64,000 nt of DNA from Pseudarthrobacter sp. IC2-21 (GCF_034048115.1 NZ_CP139145.1:806001-870000); one strand, 5' to 3'. Positions 44,373-53,826 are shown, counted from the stretch's first letter. The notes: generated by a model not told the origin, from the sequence alone. Numbers and translations are program-made.

Positions 44373-45143
44373 ATGACGACACGTGCAACTGTTGCACGGC
44401 ACCGCGCCGAGGTCACCAAGACCAACTCGCTGGCTGTCATTGCCAAGGCTGTCGGCGACAACGCCGGCGGCATGGGCCGTCAGGCTGCGGTTATCGCTGC
44501 TGCCTCCGGCCTGGTCCTGACCAGCGGTATCGCGGCCAACGCCGCTGATACCAATGTGCAGCGCGAAGCCGCTTCGACGGCCAGCTTTGAAATTGGAACG
44601 GCCGCGCCGGCCGTTATTTCGGCTGAATCCACGATCGCCATCTCCTACGAGAAGCCGGCAGTAACCACCACGCCGGCTCCCGTCGCAGAGCCGGAGCCCG
44701 AGCCCGTTGTTGAGGCAGCCCCGGCAGCCGCGGCCGCTCCCGCCGCGGCGCCTGCGGCCGCCATCAAGGTTGCTTCGTCCGCCCCCGCGGCTCCGGCCGC
44801 CCCGGTCGCTGCCAGCGGCAAGGGCCAGGCCATCCTGTCCGCAGCGTACGCCCAGCTGGGCGTCAACCAGGACTGCACCATGCTCGTGACCAACTCACTG
44901 GCCGCCGTAGGCATCAACTTCCATGACTGGCCCGCAGGCTACCTCTCCCTGGGCCGCACCGTCAGTGCAGCAGAAGCAAAGCCCGGCGACCTGATCTACT
45001 ACGCAAACGGTGGCGCGGGCATGGCCCACATTGCCGTTTACGCAGGCAACGGCCAGGCCGTGCACGGCGGCTACAACGGCAACCAGACCGTTGTGTTCAG
45101 CGCCAATGTTGGATCAGGACCGGTTTTCATCCGCGTGTCCTAA
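44373..45143 (+). CDS. Secreted NlpC/P60-like protein, divergent paralogue
   Basis: 256 residues: export segment 31-60 (GRQAAVIAAASGLVLT then ANAADT), an Ala/Pro/Glu linker and a C-terminal NlpC/P60-type domain with Cys168 (NQDCTML), His219 (GMAHIAVY) and His231. The WDCSGF box of classical members is replaced by QDCTML, and PGDLIYYANGG is retained. No riboswitch precedes it; the 151-bp spacer holds only small hairpins (CCCCGTTCGGGG and CCCAAG/CTTGGG), so it may be read with the upstream gene. A terminator follows. Confidence 0.83.
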   Translation: MTTRATVARHRAEVTKTNSLAVIAKAVGDNAGGMGRQAAVIAAASGLVLTSGIAANAADTNVQREAASTASFEIGTAAPAVISAESTIAISYEKPAVTTTPAPVAEPEPEPVVEAAPAAAAAPAAAPAAAIKVASSAPAAPAAPVAASGKGQAILSAAYAQLGVNQDCTMLVTNSLAAVGINFHDWPAGYLSLGRTVSAAEAKPGDLIYYANGGAGMAHIAVYAGNGQAVHGGYNGNQTVVFSANVGSGPVFIRVS

Positions 45144-45158
45144 CAGCTGTTGAGCCTT

Positions 45159-45192
45159 CAAAGGACCCCTGCCTGGTGGCGGGGGTCCTTTG
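45159..45192 (+). terminator. Rho-independent terminator after the hydrolase cluster
   Basis: CAAAGGACCCC (45159-45169) pairs with GGGGTCCTTTG (45182-45192); the 3' arm contains TTT. Confidence 0.88.
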
Positions 45193-45377
45193 CTGTCTGT
45201 TCCCTCAGGGACGCGGCGGCAGCCGCCAGGCCGGGCATCCCGGAAACGGCCGGACCGAGCGATTAGTTTATCCGGGCATTTTTTGTTTACTCTTGTGGTG
45301 TCGATCCATAGCCCGGATATGCCGGGGGCAGCCGGCCCTCGTGCCCCTGACGGGTGCGGCCACAAAGAGGTAAGTGC

Positions 45378-45878
45378 ATGCGCACTCTCGTTCTGAATGC
45401 TGGATATGAACCGCTGGCGGTAGTCACCTTCCGCCGGGCGCTGGTGCTTGTGCTCACGGGCAAGGCCAGTGTTATTGCCGAGGGCGATGACCCCGTGGTG
45501 GGGCCGCAGGAGATTCTGGGCCGCCCGTCTGTGATTCTCCTGAACCGTTACATCCGTCCCAGATATAACCAGAGCACCGCGGTAAGCCGCCGCGGCGTCC
45601 TCCGGCGCGACGGTCACCGGTGTGCCTACTGCGGCAAAGGTGCCCACACCATCGACCACGTGCAGCCCAAATCGCGTGGCGGTGCCGATTCGTGGGAGAA
45701 CCTGGTGGCCGCCTGCCTCCGATGCAACAACAGCAAAGGTGACCACACCCCGGCCGAGATGGGCTGGAAGCTGAGGTTTGTGCCGGAAGCGCCGCACGGC
45801 ACCATCTGGCAGATCAAGGAACTGGAGAAGCCGACGCCTGCCTGGGATCCGTTTTTGCTGCCTGAACGGGCGGCCTGA
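45378..45878 (+). CDS. HNH endonuclease family protein
   Basis: 166 residues. An N-terminal part (MRTLVLNAGYEPL, VTFRRALVLVL, GKASVI) precedes the HNH motif: CAYCGK, TIDHVQPKSRGG with the His-Asp pair, then ENLVAACLRCNNSKGDHTP. Two CxxC pairs bind a structural zinc. Widespread in Actinobacteria as a single housekeeping gene; not linked here to any restriction or mobile unit. Start ATG 45378 with AAGAGG upstream. Confidence 0.9.
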   Translation: MRTLVLNAGYEPLAVVTFRRALVLVLTGKASVIAEGDDPVVGPQEILGRPSVILLNRYIRPRYNQSTAVSRRGVLRRDGHRCAYCGKGAHTIDHVQPKSRGGADSWENLVAACLRCNNSKGDHTPAEMGWKLRFVPEAPHGTIWQIKELEKPTPAWDPFLLPERAA

Positions 45879-45965
45879 ACGCTTCCGGACTGCCGGTTTC
45901 GGGCGCGCGCGAGGAGTAACAGTCGCGCATGCCCACGGACGTTCCGGCGCGGCTAGGCTGGGCTG

Positions 45966-46643
45966 GTGGATGCAGACTCGTTCGATTTTGATGCCGTCAT
46001 TCTTGCCGGCGGCCGTTCGGAACGCCTGGGCGGCGTGCCCAAGCAGGGGCTGAAGTACGACGGCGACACCTTGTTGGGCCGCTCCATCGCCGCTGCCGGA
46101 GGTGCCCGGGCCGTGGTTGTGGTGGGTCCTGAGCCCGCGGAACATCCGGCCGGCATCCTCAGCTGCCGCGAGGAGCCCGCCTTCGGCGGTCCGGCCGCGG
46201 CCATTGCCGCCGGGCTTGCGGCGCTGGCGAAGGCCGGTGGAAGCCGGCCGCCGGTGACCCTTGTTCTTGCCTGCGACATGCCGAATGTGCGGCAGGCGGT
46301 GACGGCACTTCGGGAGGGGCTGCTGGCCGCCGGTCCCCTGACAACGTGCGACGGCGTGGTGGCTGTCTCGGAGGATGGCCGCCGGCAGCCCCTGGTGGGC
46401 TTTTATAGCACGCCCGCGCTACAACGCTCGGCGGCTGAACTTGCGGCCAGGGGTCAACTGATCAACGGGTCGGTTCGGGCACTCCTTGCTAGTCTTGACG
46501 TAAAGCCTGTTGCCGTTCCGGCCCGGTCCACGGCAGACGTGGACACCTGGGACGACGCCGCCACACTCGGGGTGGGCGGCCCTGGTCCACTTGGTGGCTC
46601 CCGGAGCAAAGCGGCCGCAGATGAATTGGGAGGCAGAGCGTGA
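45966..46643 (+). CDS. mobA: Molybdenum cofactor guanylyltransferase
   Basis: 225 residues. The nucleotide motif VILAGGRSERLGG and LACDMPN are typical of MobA, which attaches GMP to Mo-molybdopterin; CREEPAFGGPAAAIAAGL supports this. The GTG start lies exactly 6 nt after a TAGGCT hexamer, suggesting leaderless transcription. Its stop overlaps the next gene's start by 4 nt. Confidence 0.9.
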   Translation: MDADSFDFDAVILAGGRSERLGGVPKQGLKYDGDTLLGRSIAAAGGARAVVVVGPEPAEHPAGILSCREEPAFGGPAAAIAAGLAALAKAGGSRPPVTLVLACDMPNVRQAVTALREGLLAAGPLTTCDGVVAVSEDGRRQPLVGFYSTPALQRSAAELAARGQLINGSVRALLASLDVKPVAVPARSTADVDTWDDAATLGVGGPGPLGGSRSKAAADELGGRA

Positions 46644-46948
46644 AAAGTCAGGACGAGACGCTGGAAGAGTGGAGCAGGTCGCTGCTGCAGGCGTATGACT
46701 TGGAAGACGTGCAGATTGACGTCAACGCCATCCTTTCGTTGGCCGGAGTGGCGGCACACTCGGTAGTGCGCCCGGCCGCACCACTGACCACCTTTATTGC
46801 CGGCCTCGCCGCGGGCCTGGCTGCCGGCCCGGGGCAAGCACCTGATGCCGCCGCCATGAACGCAGCCCTGGACCGTGCCAGGACCCTGGCCGCCGACTAC
46901 GACTCTGCGGCCACAGAACCGAAATCAGCCGGGGCCCCCGTCGAATGA
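46640..46948 (+). CDS. DUF6457 protein
   Basis: 102 residues, alpha-helical. WSRSLLQAYDLEDVQIDVNAIL followed by AHSVVRPAAPLTTFIAGLAAGL is the pattern of DUF6457, consistently encoded in molybdenum-cofactor operons. Role unknown. Overlaps mobA by 4 nt. Confidence 0.8.
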   Translation: MKSQDETLEEWSRSLLQAYDLEDVQIDVNAILSLAGVAAHSVVRPAAPLTTFIAGLAAGLAAGPGQAPDAAAMNAALDRARTLAADYDSAATEPKSAGAPVE

Positions 46949-46958
46949 TCACCGTCGA

Positions 46959-48368
46959 ATGACCACCGCCCCCGGCGATGAAGCCGGGAGCCCCGACCCG
47001 CTGCACGCCCCGCCAACGCCGGAGACCGGCCCGGTGCACCTGGCCCATACATGGGAAGAAGCACGCAAAGCAGCCTTTGATGGCGCCACCCCGATCCCGC
47101 CCGGACGTGTTCCGCTCGGCCAGGCCTTGGGCCGGGTCCTGGTGGAAGACATTGCCGCGCTCCACGACATGCCGCACTACGCGTCCTCGGCCATGGACGG
47201 CTGGGCAGTTAACGGCAGCGGTCCGTGGATTGTGTCGGAGCCCGGCCAGCGGCTCGCGCCGCATCAGGCCAGTCCCATTGTCACGGGAGGATTGATCCCG
47301 CCCGGGGCAAGGGCGGTGCTGCGCAGCGAAAGCGCCGTGCTTGGCACTGACGAGGACGGGCTGCCGCTGCTGCAAACAGGCGGCACCGCCCGTCCCGGTG
47401 AACCCAGGAACGGTCAGCACATCCGGAAAGCCGGCGAGGAAGCGGTTGAAGGGGATGTCCTGGTCAAAGCCGGGGTGACCCTGAACCCGGCGCACCTGGC
47501 CGTCGCCGCCCTGGCCGGGCACGACGACCTGCTGGTCCGCGGGAAGCCCGTGGTGAAGCTCCTGCTGACGGGATCCGAGGTGGTGGCCCACGGATTGCCC
47601 GCCCCGGGCCAGGTCCGCGATACGTTCGGCCCTCAGCTGGCATCAGTGGTGGACATGCTCGGTGGCATCTACGCCGGTCAGGAAAGGATCGGCGATTCCT
47701 ACCCCGAATGGTTGGCGGGGCTGGAGGACCTCCCCCCGGAGGTTCCGGACCCTGCCGCGCTTCCCGCCGACGTCGTTATCACCACCGGCGGGACGGGAGT
47801 CTCCCACACGGATCACCTGCGCCGGGCCGTGGCGGAGCTGGGCGGCAGGCTGGTCATCGACGGCATCGCTATGCGCCCCGGCCACCCTGCTGTGCTTGCC
47901 GAACTCCCCGATGGACGTTTTGTCCTGGGACTGCCGGGTAATCCGCTGGCCGCCATGATGGCGCTGTCCACGGTGGGTGCGCCGTTGCTTGCCGCGCTGG
48001 GCCACGGCACCATGCCGCCCATCCAGCACGTCCCCTGCGGCACCACCATTGAACCCGAACCGGGCCGCACCCGCCTGATGCCCTTCCGGCTCCTCTATGG
48101 AATGGCGTCACCGGCAAAGCACACCGGCCCCGGAATGATGCGCGGACTGGCGTCGGCAGATGGGGTGATGGTTGTCCCGCCCCACGGAGTCCAGCTCGGC
48201 GAGCCTGTGGCCGCCTTCGCGCTGCCGTGGGGGCCGCCGCTTCCCGTCCCCGAACCGGCCGGCGCCAAGCCGAAAACCCGGGCCGGAGCCAAGGGTGCCA
48301 CCAGAACCGCGGGCAAGGATGCCGCGAAGCCTGCCGGTCCGGTGGACTGGAGTGCCCTGCTCGGCTGA
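46959..48368 (+). CDS. moeA: Molybdopterin molybdenumtransferase MoeA
   Basis: 469 residues. SSAMDGWAV is the conserved MoeA segment; GTGVSHTDHL and GLPGNPLAAM mark the molybdopterin-binding domain. It inserts molybdenum into adenylylated molybdopterin. The ATG at 46959 starts 10 nt after DUF6457. The C-terminal 35 residues form an Ala/Lys-rich tail absent from typical MoeA. Confidence 0.92.
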   Translation: MTTAPGDEAGSPDPLHAPPTPETGPVHLAHTWEEARKAAFDGATPIPPGRVPLGQALGRVLVEDIAALHDMPHYASSAMDGWAVNGSGPWIVSEPGQRLAPHQASPIVTGGLIPPGARAVLRSESAVLGTDEDGLPLLQTGGTARPGEPRNGQHIRKAGEEAVEGDVLVKAGVTLNPAHLAVAALAGHDDLLVRGKPVVKLLLTGSEVVAHGLPAPGQVRDTFGPQLASVVDMLGGIYAGQERIGDSYPEWLAGLEDLPPEVPDPAALPADVVITTGGTGVSHTDHLRRAVAELGGRLVIDGIAMRPGHPAVLAELPDGRFVLGLPGNPLAAMMALSTVGAPLLAALGHGTMPPIQHVPCGTTIEPEPGRTRLMPFRLLYGMASPAKHTGPGMMRGLASADGVMVVPPHGVQLGEPVAAFALPWGPPLPVPEPAGAKPKTRAGAKGATRTAGKDAAKPAGPVDWSALLG

Positions 48369-48451
48369 CGGGCGGCCGGACGGCACCACGGTACTGCGCG
48401 AGCCTATGGGTGGTGCGATGATGGACCTATGAACAGCATGGTAGTCCGCTG

Positions 48452-49351
48452 ATGGGACGCGTCACCCAGCGCCGCAAGGTCCACAAATACGTCCTGGACG
48501 GCTCGCCTGCTGCCCAGGAATTCCCCATCCGGCACCGTGAGGACGTCCTCGCCGTGGAAGAGCCGCTGGAGATCCGTCTCGGTCAGCTTTCGTTCTCGGT
48601 CACAATGCGGACTCCCGGTGACGACTTTGACCTGGTGGCCGGGTTCCTGGTGTCCGAGGGAATCATTTGGGCGCCCGAACAGCTTGTTTCACTCCGGTTC
48701 TGTGCCGGCGAGGATGAAAATGGCGTTCAGACGTTCAACGTTGTGGAAGCCCAGTTGCGGCCTGACGTGGAACTTCCGGCCAGGGGGCGGAACGTCTTCA
48801 CCTCGAGCTCATGTGGCATCTGCGGTACGGACTCAATCGAGGCTGTGCAAAAATCTTCCCGCTACAGCCCTGCCGCGGATCCGCTGACCATCCCGGCGGA
48901 GGTGCTGGCAGTCCTGCCGGACCGGCTGAGGGAAGCGCAGGCAGTTTTTGACACCACCGGTGGTGTGCACGCCGCGGGCCTTTTCCGGATAACGGACGAC
49001 GGCGGCGTGGAGCTTTTGTGTCTCCGGGAGGACGTGGGCCGCCACAACGCCGTGGACAAGGTAGTGGGCTGGGCGCTGCGGGAGGGGCTGCTGCCGTTGA
49101 CCGGGCTGGTCCTGCAGGTATCGGGGCGGGCATCGTTTGAACTCGTCCAGAAAGCCGCGCTGGCCGGGATCCCGGTCCTGGCGGCAGTCAGTGCCCCTTC
49201 CAGCCTCGCCGCAGAGCTCGCACAGGCCAGTGGCATGACCCTGGCCGGGTTCAGCCGCGGCACAAGCATGAATATCTATGCCGGTCAGGAAAGGGTCACC
49301 CTGGCCGCGTCGAACAAGGCGGAAGACGCCGCAGCCCGGGTCGCGGGATAG
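48452..49351 (+). CDS. fdhD: FdhD sulfurtransferase for formate dehydrogenase
   Basis: 299 residues. The CGIC loop (Cys121, Cys124) carries sulfur from IscS to the Mo-bisPGD of formate dehydrogenase; DDFDLVAGFLVSEG and REDVGRHNAVDKVVG are family hallmarks. No formate dehydrogenase gene is in the window. Lies 83 bp after moeA in the same direction. Confidence 0.94.
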   Translation: MGRVTQRRKVHKYVLDGSPAAQEFPIRHREDVLAVEEPLEIRLGQLSFSVTMRTPGDDFDLVAGFLVSEGIIWAPEQLVSLRFCAGEDENGVQTFNVVEAQLRPDVELPARGRNVFTSSSCGICGTDSIEAVQKSSRYSPAADPLTIPAEVLAVLPDRLREAQAVFDTTGGVHAAGLFRITDDGGVELLCLREDVGRHNAVDKVVGWALREGLLPLTGLVLQVSGRASFELVQKAALAGIPVLAAVSAPSSLAAELAQASGMTLAGFSRGTSMNIYAGQERVTLAASNKAEDAAARVAG

Positions 49352-49421
49352 CCAGCCACAGCCTCAGGGGGGACGAAGGTGCTTGGCTATTGGTCGACCA
49401 GCCGGTAGATTTTATCCATCG

Positions 49422-49456
49422 ATTGGACTGTGTTGTCCGGATTCGATCAGTCCAAT
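49422..49456. promoter_or_regulatory. Inverted repeat upstream of the mannosidase
   Basis: ATTGGACTG (49422-49430) and CAGTCCAAT (49448-49456), perfect 9-bp arms with a 17-bp centre that also contains GGAC/GTCC. Placed 23 bp before the mannosidase start, it looks like an operator. Confidence 0.55.
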
Positions 49457-49478
49457 TCACCTATTAAGAGGGTTTAGA

Positions 49479-52400
49479 GTGCACGACGACCGCCGGATTA
49501 CCGAAGTCCGACTGGCCCGGTTTGTCCGAGAGCGGATCGATCCCGCCGTATATCCCCGCAGCGTCCCCCTGACCCTGACCAGCTGGGATGCTCCCGGCGA
49601 ACCCGTCACGGTGATGGAAGCACTGCGGCATGACTTCCTCCCGCAGGAACACGGCGCAGCATGGGGTCAGCCGTGGGGCACCAAATGGCTGCGGCTTCAA
49701 GGCGATGTGCCCGAGGCCTGGGGTACCGGCGCGGACACGGCCGTGGAGATCGTCGTGGACCTTGGATTCATCAACGAAGCCCCCGGCTTCCAGTGCGAGG
49801 GCATCGCGTGGCGCCCGGACGGCACCATCATCAAGGCGATTTCGCCGCGGAACCAATACATCCCGCTCAAGCTGCTCGGCAGCGGCATGGCCGTTGACTT
49901 CTATGTGGAGGCGGCGGCCAACCCTGACATGGCGCAGGGCTGGACGTTCGCCGCCACGCCACTGGGGGACAAGGCGACGGCGGGCACCGCCCCGCAGTAC
50001 CGGCTGGGCAGGATCGCCATTGCGGAGCTGAACCAGACGGTCTGGGAGCTCCAGCAGGACGTTTGGACGCTCTCCGGGCTGATGCATGAGCTGCCGGTGG
50101 AGCAGCCCCGGCGCCACGAGATTCTCCGTGCGCTGGAACGCATGATGGACCTGATGGACCCCGACGATGTCCCGGGAACTGCCGCCGCCGGCCGCGCTGC
50201 CCTGGCCGAGGTCCTGTCCCGGCCCGCCTATGCGTCCGCGCACCAGCTGGTGGCCACCGGTCATGCCCACATCGATTCCGCCTGGCTGTGGCCGGTTCGC
50301 GAGACCATCCGCAAGTGTGCCAGGACCTTCTCCAACGTGGTGGCACTGATGGACGAGGACCCGGGCTTTGTATTTTCCTGCTCCTCGGCCCAGCAGTTTG
50401 CCTGGATGAAGGAGTTCTACCCCGAGCTCTTCGGCAGGATCCGGGAAAAGGTCAAGGCCGGCCAATTTGTTCCGGTGGGGGGCATGTGGGTCGAGTCGGA
50501 CACCAACATGCCCGGCGGCGAGGCCATGGCCCGCCAGTTCGTGGAGGGCAAAAGCTACTTCCTGCAGGAGTTTGGTGTCGAGTGCCGCGAAGCCTGGCTG
50601 CCGGATTCGTTCGGGTACTCCGCCGCTCTGCCGCAGATTGTGAAGTCGGCCGGAAGCCGGTGGTTCCTCACACAGAAGATTTCGTGGAACCAGGTCAACC
50701 GGATGCCGCACCACACCTTCAACTGGGAAGGCATCGACGGTACCCGGCTCTTCACCCATTTCCCGCCGGTGGACACCTACAACGCCGAACTGACGGGCCG
50801 GGAACTGGCGCATGCAGAACGGAATTTCCGTGATCATGGCCGTGCCAACACCTCGCTGGTGCCCTTTGGTTATGGCGACGGCGGCGGCGGACCCACGCGT
50901 GAGATGCTGGCCGCTGCCCACCGCACCGCCGACCTGGAGGGCTCGCCCAAGGTCCGGATCGGTTCGGCCGAAAGTTTCTTCACCCAGGCCGAGGAGGGCT
51001 ATGCGGCCCTTCCGGTGTGGGTGGGGGAGATGTACCTGGAACTCCACCGGGGCACGTACACCAGCCAGGCCAAGACCAAGGCCGGGAACCGGCGGAGTGA
51101 ACACCTGCTGCGGGAGGCTGAACTCTGGTGCGCCACGGCCGCCGTCCGAAGCTCCTTTACCTACCCGGCCGCCGAGCTGAAGCGCCTCTGGCGACTGGTG
51201 CTCCTGCAGCAGTTCCACGACATCCTGCCCGGCAGTTCCATCGCCTGGGTCCATCAGGACGCCGAACGGAACTACGCCGCCATCAGTTCCGGTTTGGAAG
51301 CCCTCATTGGCCAGGCCGCGGCCGCACTGCTGGGGGAAGGTTCGCGGCTGTTCCTGCTCAATGCCGCTCCCCATGGGCGCAACGGGGTCCCGGCTCTCGG
51401 GGCGGCTGAGCCGTCCGTGGCGGGCCCCGCCGTCCAGTCCCACGAAGTGGACGGCGACGGAGTGGACGGCGGTTTTGTGCTGGATAACGGCATTATCAGG
51501 GCTGTCCTGGACTCGGACGGCCTCATCACATCGCTAACTGACTACGCCACAGGACGCGAAGCCATTGCGCCCGGCGCGCGCGGCAACCTGCTGGAGCTGC
51601 ACCGGGACACCCCCAACGAGTGGGACGCCTGGGACATTGATGAGTTCTACCGCCGCAACGTCACGGCCCTGACGGACGCGCAGGACGTCCGGCTGGAGCC
51701 CGCGGAAAGCGGCGCCAGGGTGGTGGTTGAGCGGATGGCCGGTTCCTCGCCGGTGACCCAAAGCATCACGCTGGACGTTGGCAGTGACTCCCTGGCTTTC
51801 ACCACTGCGGTTGAGTGGCAGGAGAGTGAGAAACTCCTCAAGCTGGGGTTCCCGCTGGACGTCAAAGCCGACCGCTCAGCTGCCGAAACACAGTTCGGAC
51901 ACGTATTCCGGCCCACGCACAACAACACCTCCTGGGAGGCGGCGAAGTTCGAGATCTGCGCGCACCGCTGGATCCACGTGGCCGAACCCGGCTACGGCGT
52001 CGCGATCTCAAACTCGGCCACCTACGGCCACGATGTCACCAGGAATGTCCGGGAGGACGACGGCGGGACCACCACCTCGGTGCGTCTCTCCCTGCTGCGG
52101 GCACCGAAGTTCCCTGACCCGTCGGCGGATCGCGGGCACCACGAACTGACGGTTACTGTCCGCCCCGGGGCGGGAATCGCCGAAGCCGTCGAGGAGGGGT
52201 ACCGCACCAACCTGGCGCCGCGCCTGGTTCGCGGTGGTCACGGGGTGGAGCCGTTGTTCACGGTGGACAACGCCGCCCTGGTGGTTGAAGCCGTCAAGCT
52301 GGCGGAGGACGGTTCGGGCGACGTGGTGGTGCGCCTCTACGAGTCCCTGGGCCAGCGCTCGGCCGGAATCATCAAAGCAACATTCCCCGTCCTGGACGTG

Positions 52401-52520
52401 CAGGCGACCGATCTCCTGGAGCGCCCGGCTGAGGCCCCCGGGGTAACACCGGCAGGGCAGGGCAGCGTCCACCTTGCCCTGCGCCCGTTCCAGCTGATCA
52501 CGTTGCGGTTCGCCCGGTAG
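49479..52520 (+). CDS. GH38 alpha-mannosidase
   Basis: 1013 residues. Zinc ligands and the catalytic Asp are visible: GHAHIDSAW (His262, Asp266 region), nucleophile Asp376 in WLPDSFGYS, and the conserved GGMWVESD and VLLQQFHDILPGSS. The long beta-rich C-terminal part is usual for the family. It removes alpha-linked mannose from glycans. The start is the GTG with AAGAGGG upstream, not the longer open frame. No sugar transporter is adjacent, although an operator-like repeat lies just upstream. Confidence 0.93.
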   Translation: MHDDRRITEVRLARFVRERIDPAVYPRSVPLTLTSWDAPGEPVTVMEALRHDFLPQEHGAAWGQPWGTKWLRLQGDVPEAWGTGADTAVEIVVDLGFINEAPGFQCEGIAWRPDGTIIKAISPRNQYIPLKLLGSGMAVDFYVEAAANPDMAQGWTFAATPLGDKATAGTAPQYRLGRIAIAELNQTVWELQQDVWTLSGLMHELPVEQPRRHEILRALERMMDLMDPDDVPGTAAAGRAALAEVLSRPAYASAHQLVATGHAHIDSAWLWPVRETIRKCARTFSNVVALMDEDPGFVFSCSSAQQFAWMKEFYPELFGRIREKVKAGQFVPVGGMWVESDTNMPGGEAMARQFVEGKSYFLQEFGVECREAWLPDSFGYSAALPQIVKSAGSRWFLTQKISWNQVNRMPHHTFNWEGIDGTRLFTHFPPVDTYNAELTGRELAHAERNFRDHGRANTSLVPFGYGDGGGGPTREMLAAAHRTADLEGSPKVRIGSAESFFTQAEEGYAALPVWVGEMYLELHRGTYTSQAKTKAGNRRSEHLLREAELWCATAAVRSSFTYPAAELKRLWRLVLLQQFHDILPGSSIAWVHQDAERNYAAISSGLEALIGQAAAALLGEGSRLFLLNAAPHGRNGVPALGAAEPSVAGPAVQSHEVDGDGVDGGFVLDNGIIRAVLDSDGLITSLTDYATGREAIAPGARGNLLELHRDTPNEWDAWDIDEFYRRNVTALTDAQDVRLEPAESGARVVVERMAGSSPVTQSITLDVGSDSLAFTTAVEWQESEKLLKLGFPLDVKADRSAAETQFGHVFRPTHNNTSWEAAKFEICAHRWIHVAEPGYGVAISNSATYGHDVTRNVREDDGGTTTSVRLSLLRAPKFPDPSADRGHHELTVTVRPGAGIAEAVEEGYRTNLAPRLVRGGHGVEPLFTVDNAALVVEAVKLAEDGSGDVVVRLYESLGQRSAGIIKATFPVLDVQATDLLERPAEAPGVTPAGQGSVHLALRPFQLITLRFAR

Positions 52521-52545
52521 CGCTCATGGACAACCGGTAGGACTC

Positions 52546-53652
52546 ATGGAGCTGGGAGTATTTACGTTCGGGGACATCCACCGCGATCCCGTCAGCGGCG
52601 TACGGGTGTCTCCGGAGCAGAACACGCAGGATCTCCTGGAGCGTGCCCGGCTGGCGGACCAGGTGGGGCTCCAGTATTTCGGGGTGGGAGAGCATCATCG
52701 TGCGGACTATTCCGTCACGTCGCCCGCGACCGTTCTGGCGGCCGTCGCGGCACAGACCCGGCAGATCAAGGTGGGCAGTGCTGTCACCGTCCTCAGCACG
52801 GAGGACCCGGTGCGGGTTTTCCAGCAGTTCGCCACCATCGACCTCATCAGCCAGGGCCGCGCCGAGCTGACGGCAGGGCGCGGGAGCTTCATCGAGTCAT
52901 ATCCACTGTTCGGGGCCCGGCTGGAGGACTATGACGCTCTCTACGAGGAGAAACTGGGGCTGCTCCTCCAACTCAATGCGCAGGAACGCGTGACCTGGAC
53001 AGGCCGGTTCCGCGCCGGCCTGGACGACGCCCTCATCCTGCCCCGCCCGTTCCCCGCTGCGGAGGACAAGCGCGAACTGGACATCTGGATTGCCACCGGG
53101 GGAACTCCCAACTCATCGGTCCGCGCCGCGACCTTGGGGCTGAATGTCATGTATGCGCTGCTGGGCGGGTCCGTCCGGAACTTCGAACGGCATGCCGCCC
53201 TGTACCGGCAGACCGCCGTCGAACACGGTCACGGCGACGCCCCCCTGAAGGTGGGCGTCAGCGCACCCGGCCTGGTGCTGGCTGACGGCGCTTCCGGCAA
53301 AGGGCGGGCCAAAGACGTCTTCCGGCCTTATTGGTTGGACACCATGCGCCGGATCTCTGCCGAGCGGGGATTCCCTACTCCGAGCGGGGTTTCCTACAAT
53401 ATGGAGTCCGCTCCCGGCGGCGCCTTGTTTGTGGGCAACCCGGAGCAGGTGGCTGAAAAGATCTTGAGGATGCACGGGCATCTGCAGCATGACAGGCAGA
53501 TCTTCCAGCTGGATCTCTCGTCCGTCCCGCAGCGGACCGTACTGGAAGCGATCGAGATGCTGGGCACTGAGGTGCTTCCGCGCGTTCAGATGGAACTGGC
53601 GTCAGCGGGTGGCAACACTGCCGATGGCCGCGGGTGGGAAAAGGGCCCTTAA
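52546..53652 (+). CDS. LLM-class flavin-dependent monooxygenase
   Basis: 368 residues of the luciferase-like fold: GVGEHHRADY, the TSPATVLAAVAAQTRQIKVG strand and PVRVFQQFATIDLISQGRAEL are typical of group-1 LLM enzymes that use FMNH2 and O2. 26 bp after the mannosidase with a short spacer, so likely co-transcribed. Substrate unknown. Confidence 0.88.
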   Translation: MELGVFTFGDIHRDPVSGVRVSPEQNTQDLLERARLADQVGLQYFGVGEHHRADYSVTSPATVLAAVAAQTRQIKVGSAVTVLSTEDPVRVFQQFATIDLISQGRAELTAGRGSFIESYPLFGARLEDYDALYEEKLGLLLQLNAQERVTWTGRFRAGLDDALILPRPFPAAEDKRELDIWIATGGTPNSSVRAATLGLNVMYALLGGSVRNFERHAALYRQTAVEHGHGDAPLKVGVSAPGLVLADGASGKGRAKDVFRPYWLDTMRRISAERGFPTPSGVSYNMESAPGGALFVGNPEQVAEKILRMHGHLQHDRQIFQLDLSSVPQRTVLEAIEMLGTEVLPRVQMELASAGGNTADGRGWEKGP

Positions 53653-53826
53653 GCAGGCTGAGTGGGGGCGGTCCCCAACGGCCGCCACCACTCATCCCCC
53701 CAATGCGTGTAATGGCTTAGGGCAATGCGGCGTTCAAGAAGTTATCCCCGTTCGTAAACACCCGCGCGCAACCTTCACACATTCATGATTATGGCATGTC
53801 TAATGATTTTGTGAAAGTCGGCAAAG

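Noticed and set aside
49464..51443. 659-codon minus-strand frame opposite the mannosidase
   Set aside because: No domain or ribosome-binding site; the GH38 frame has all catalytic residues.
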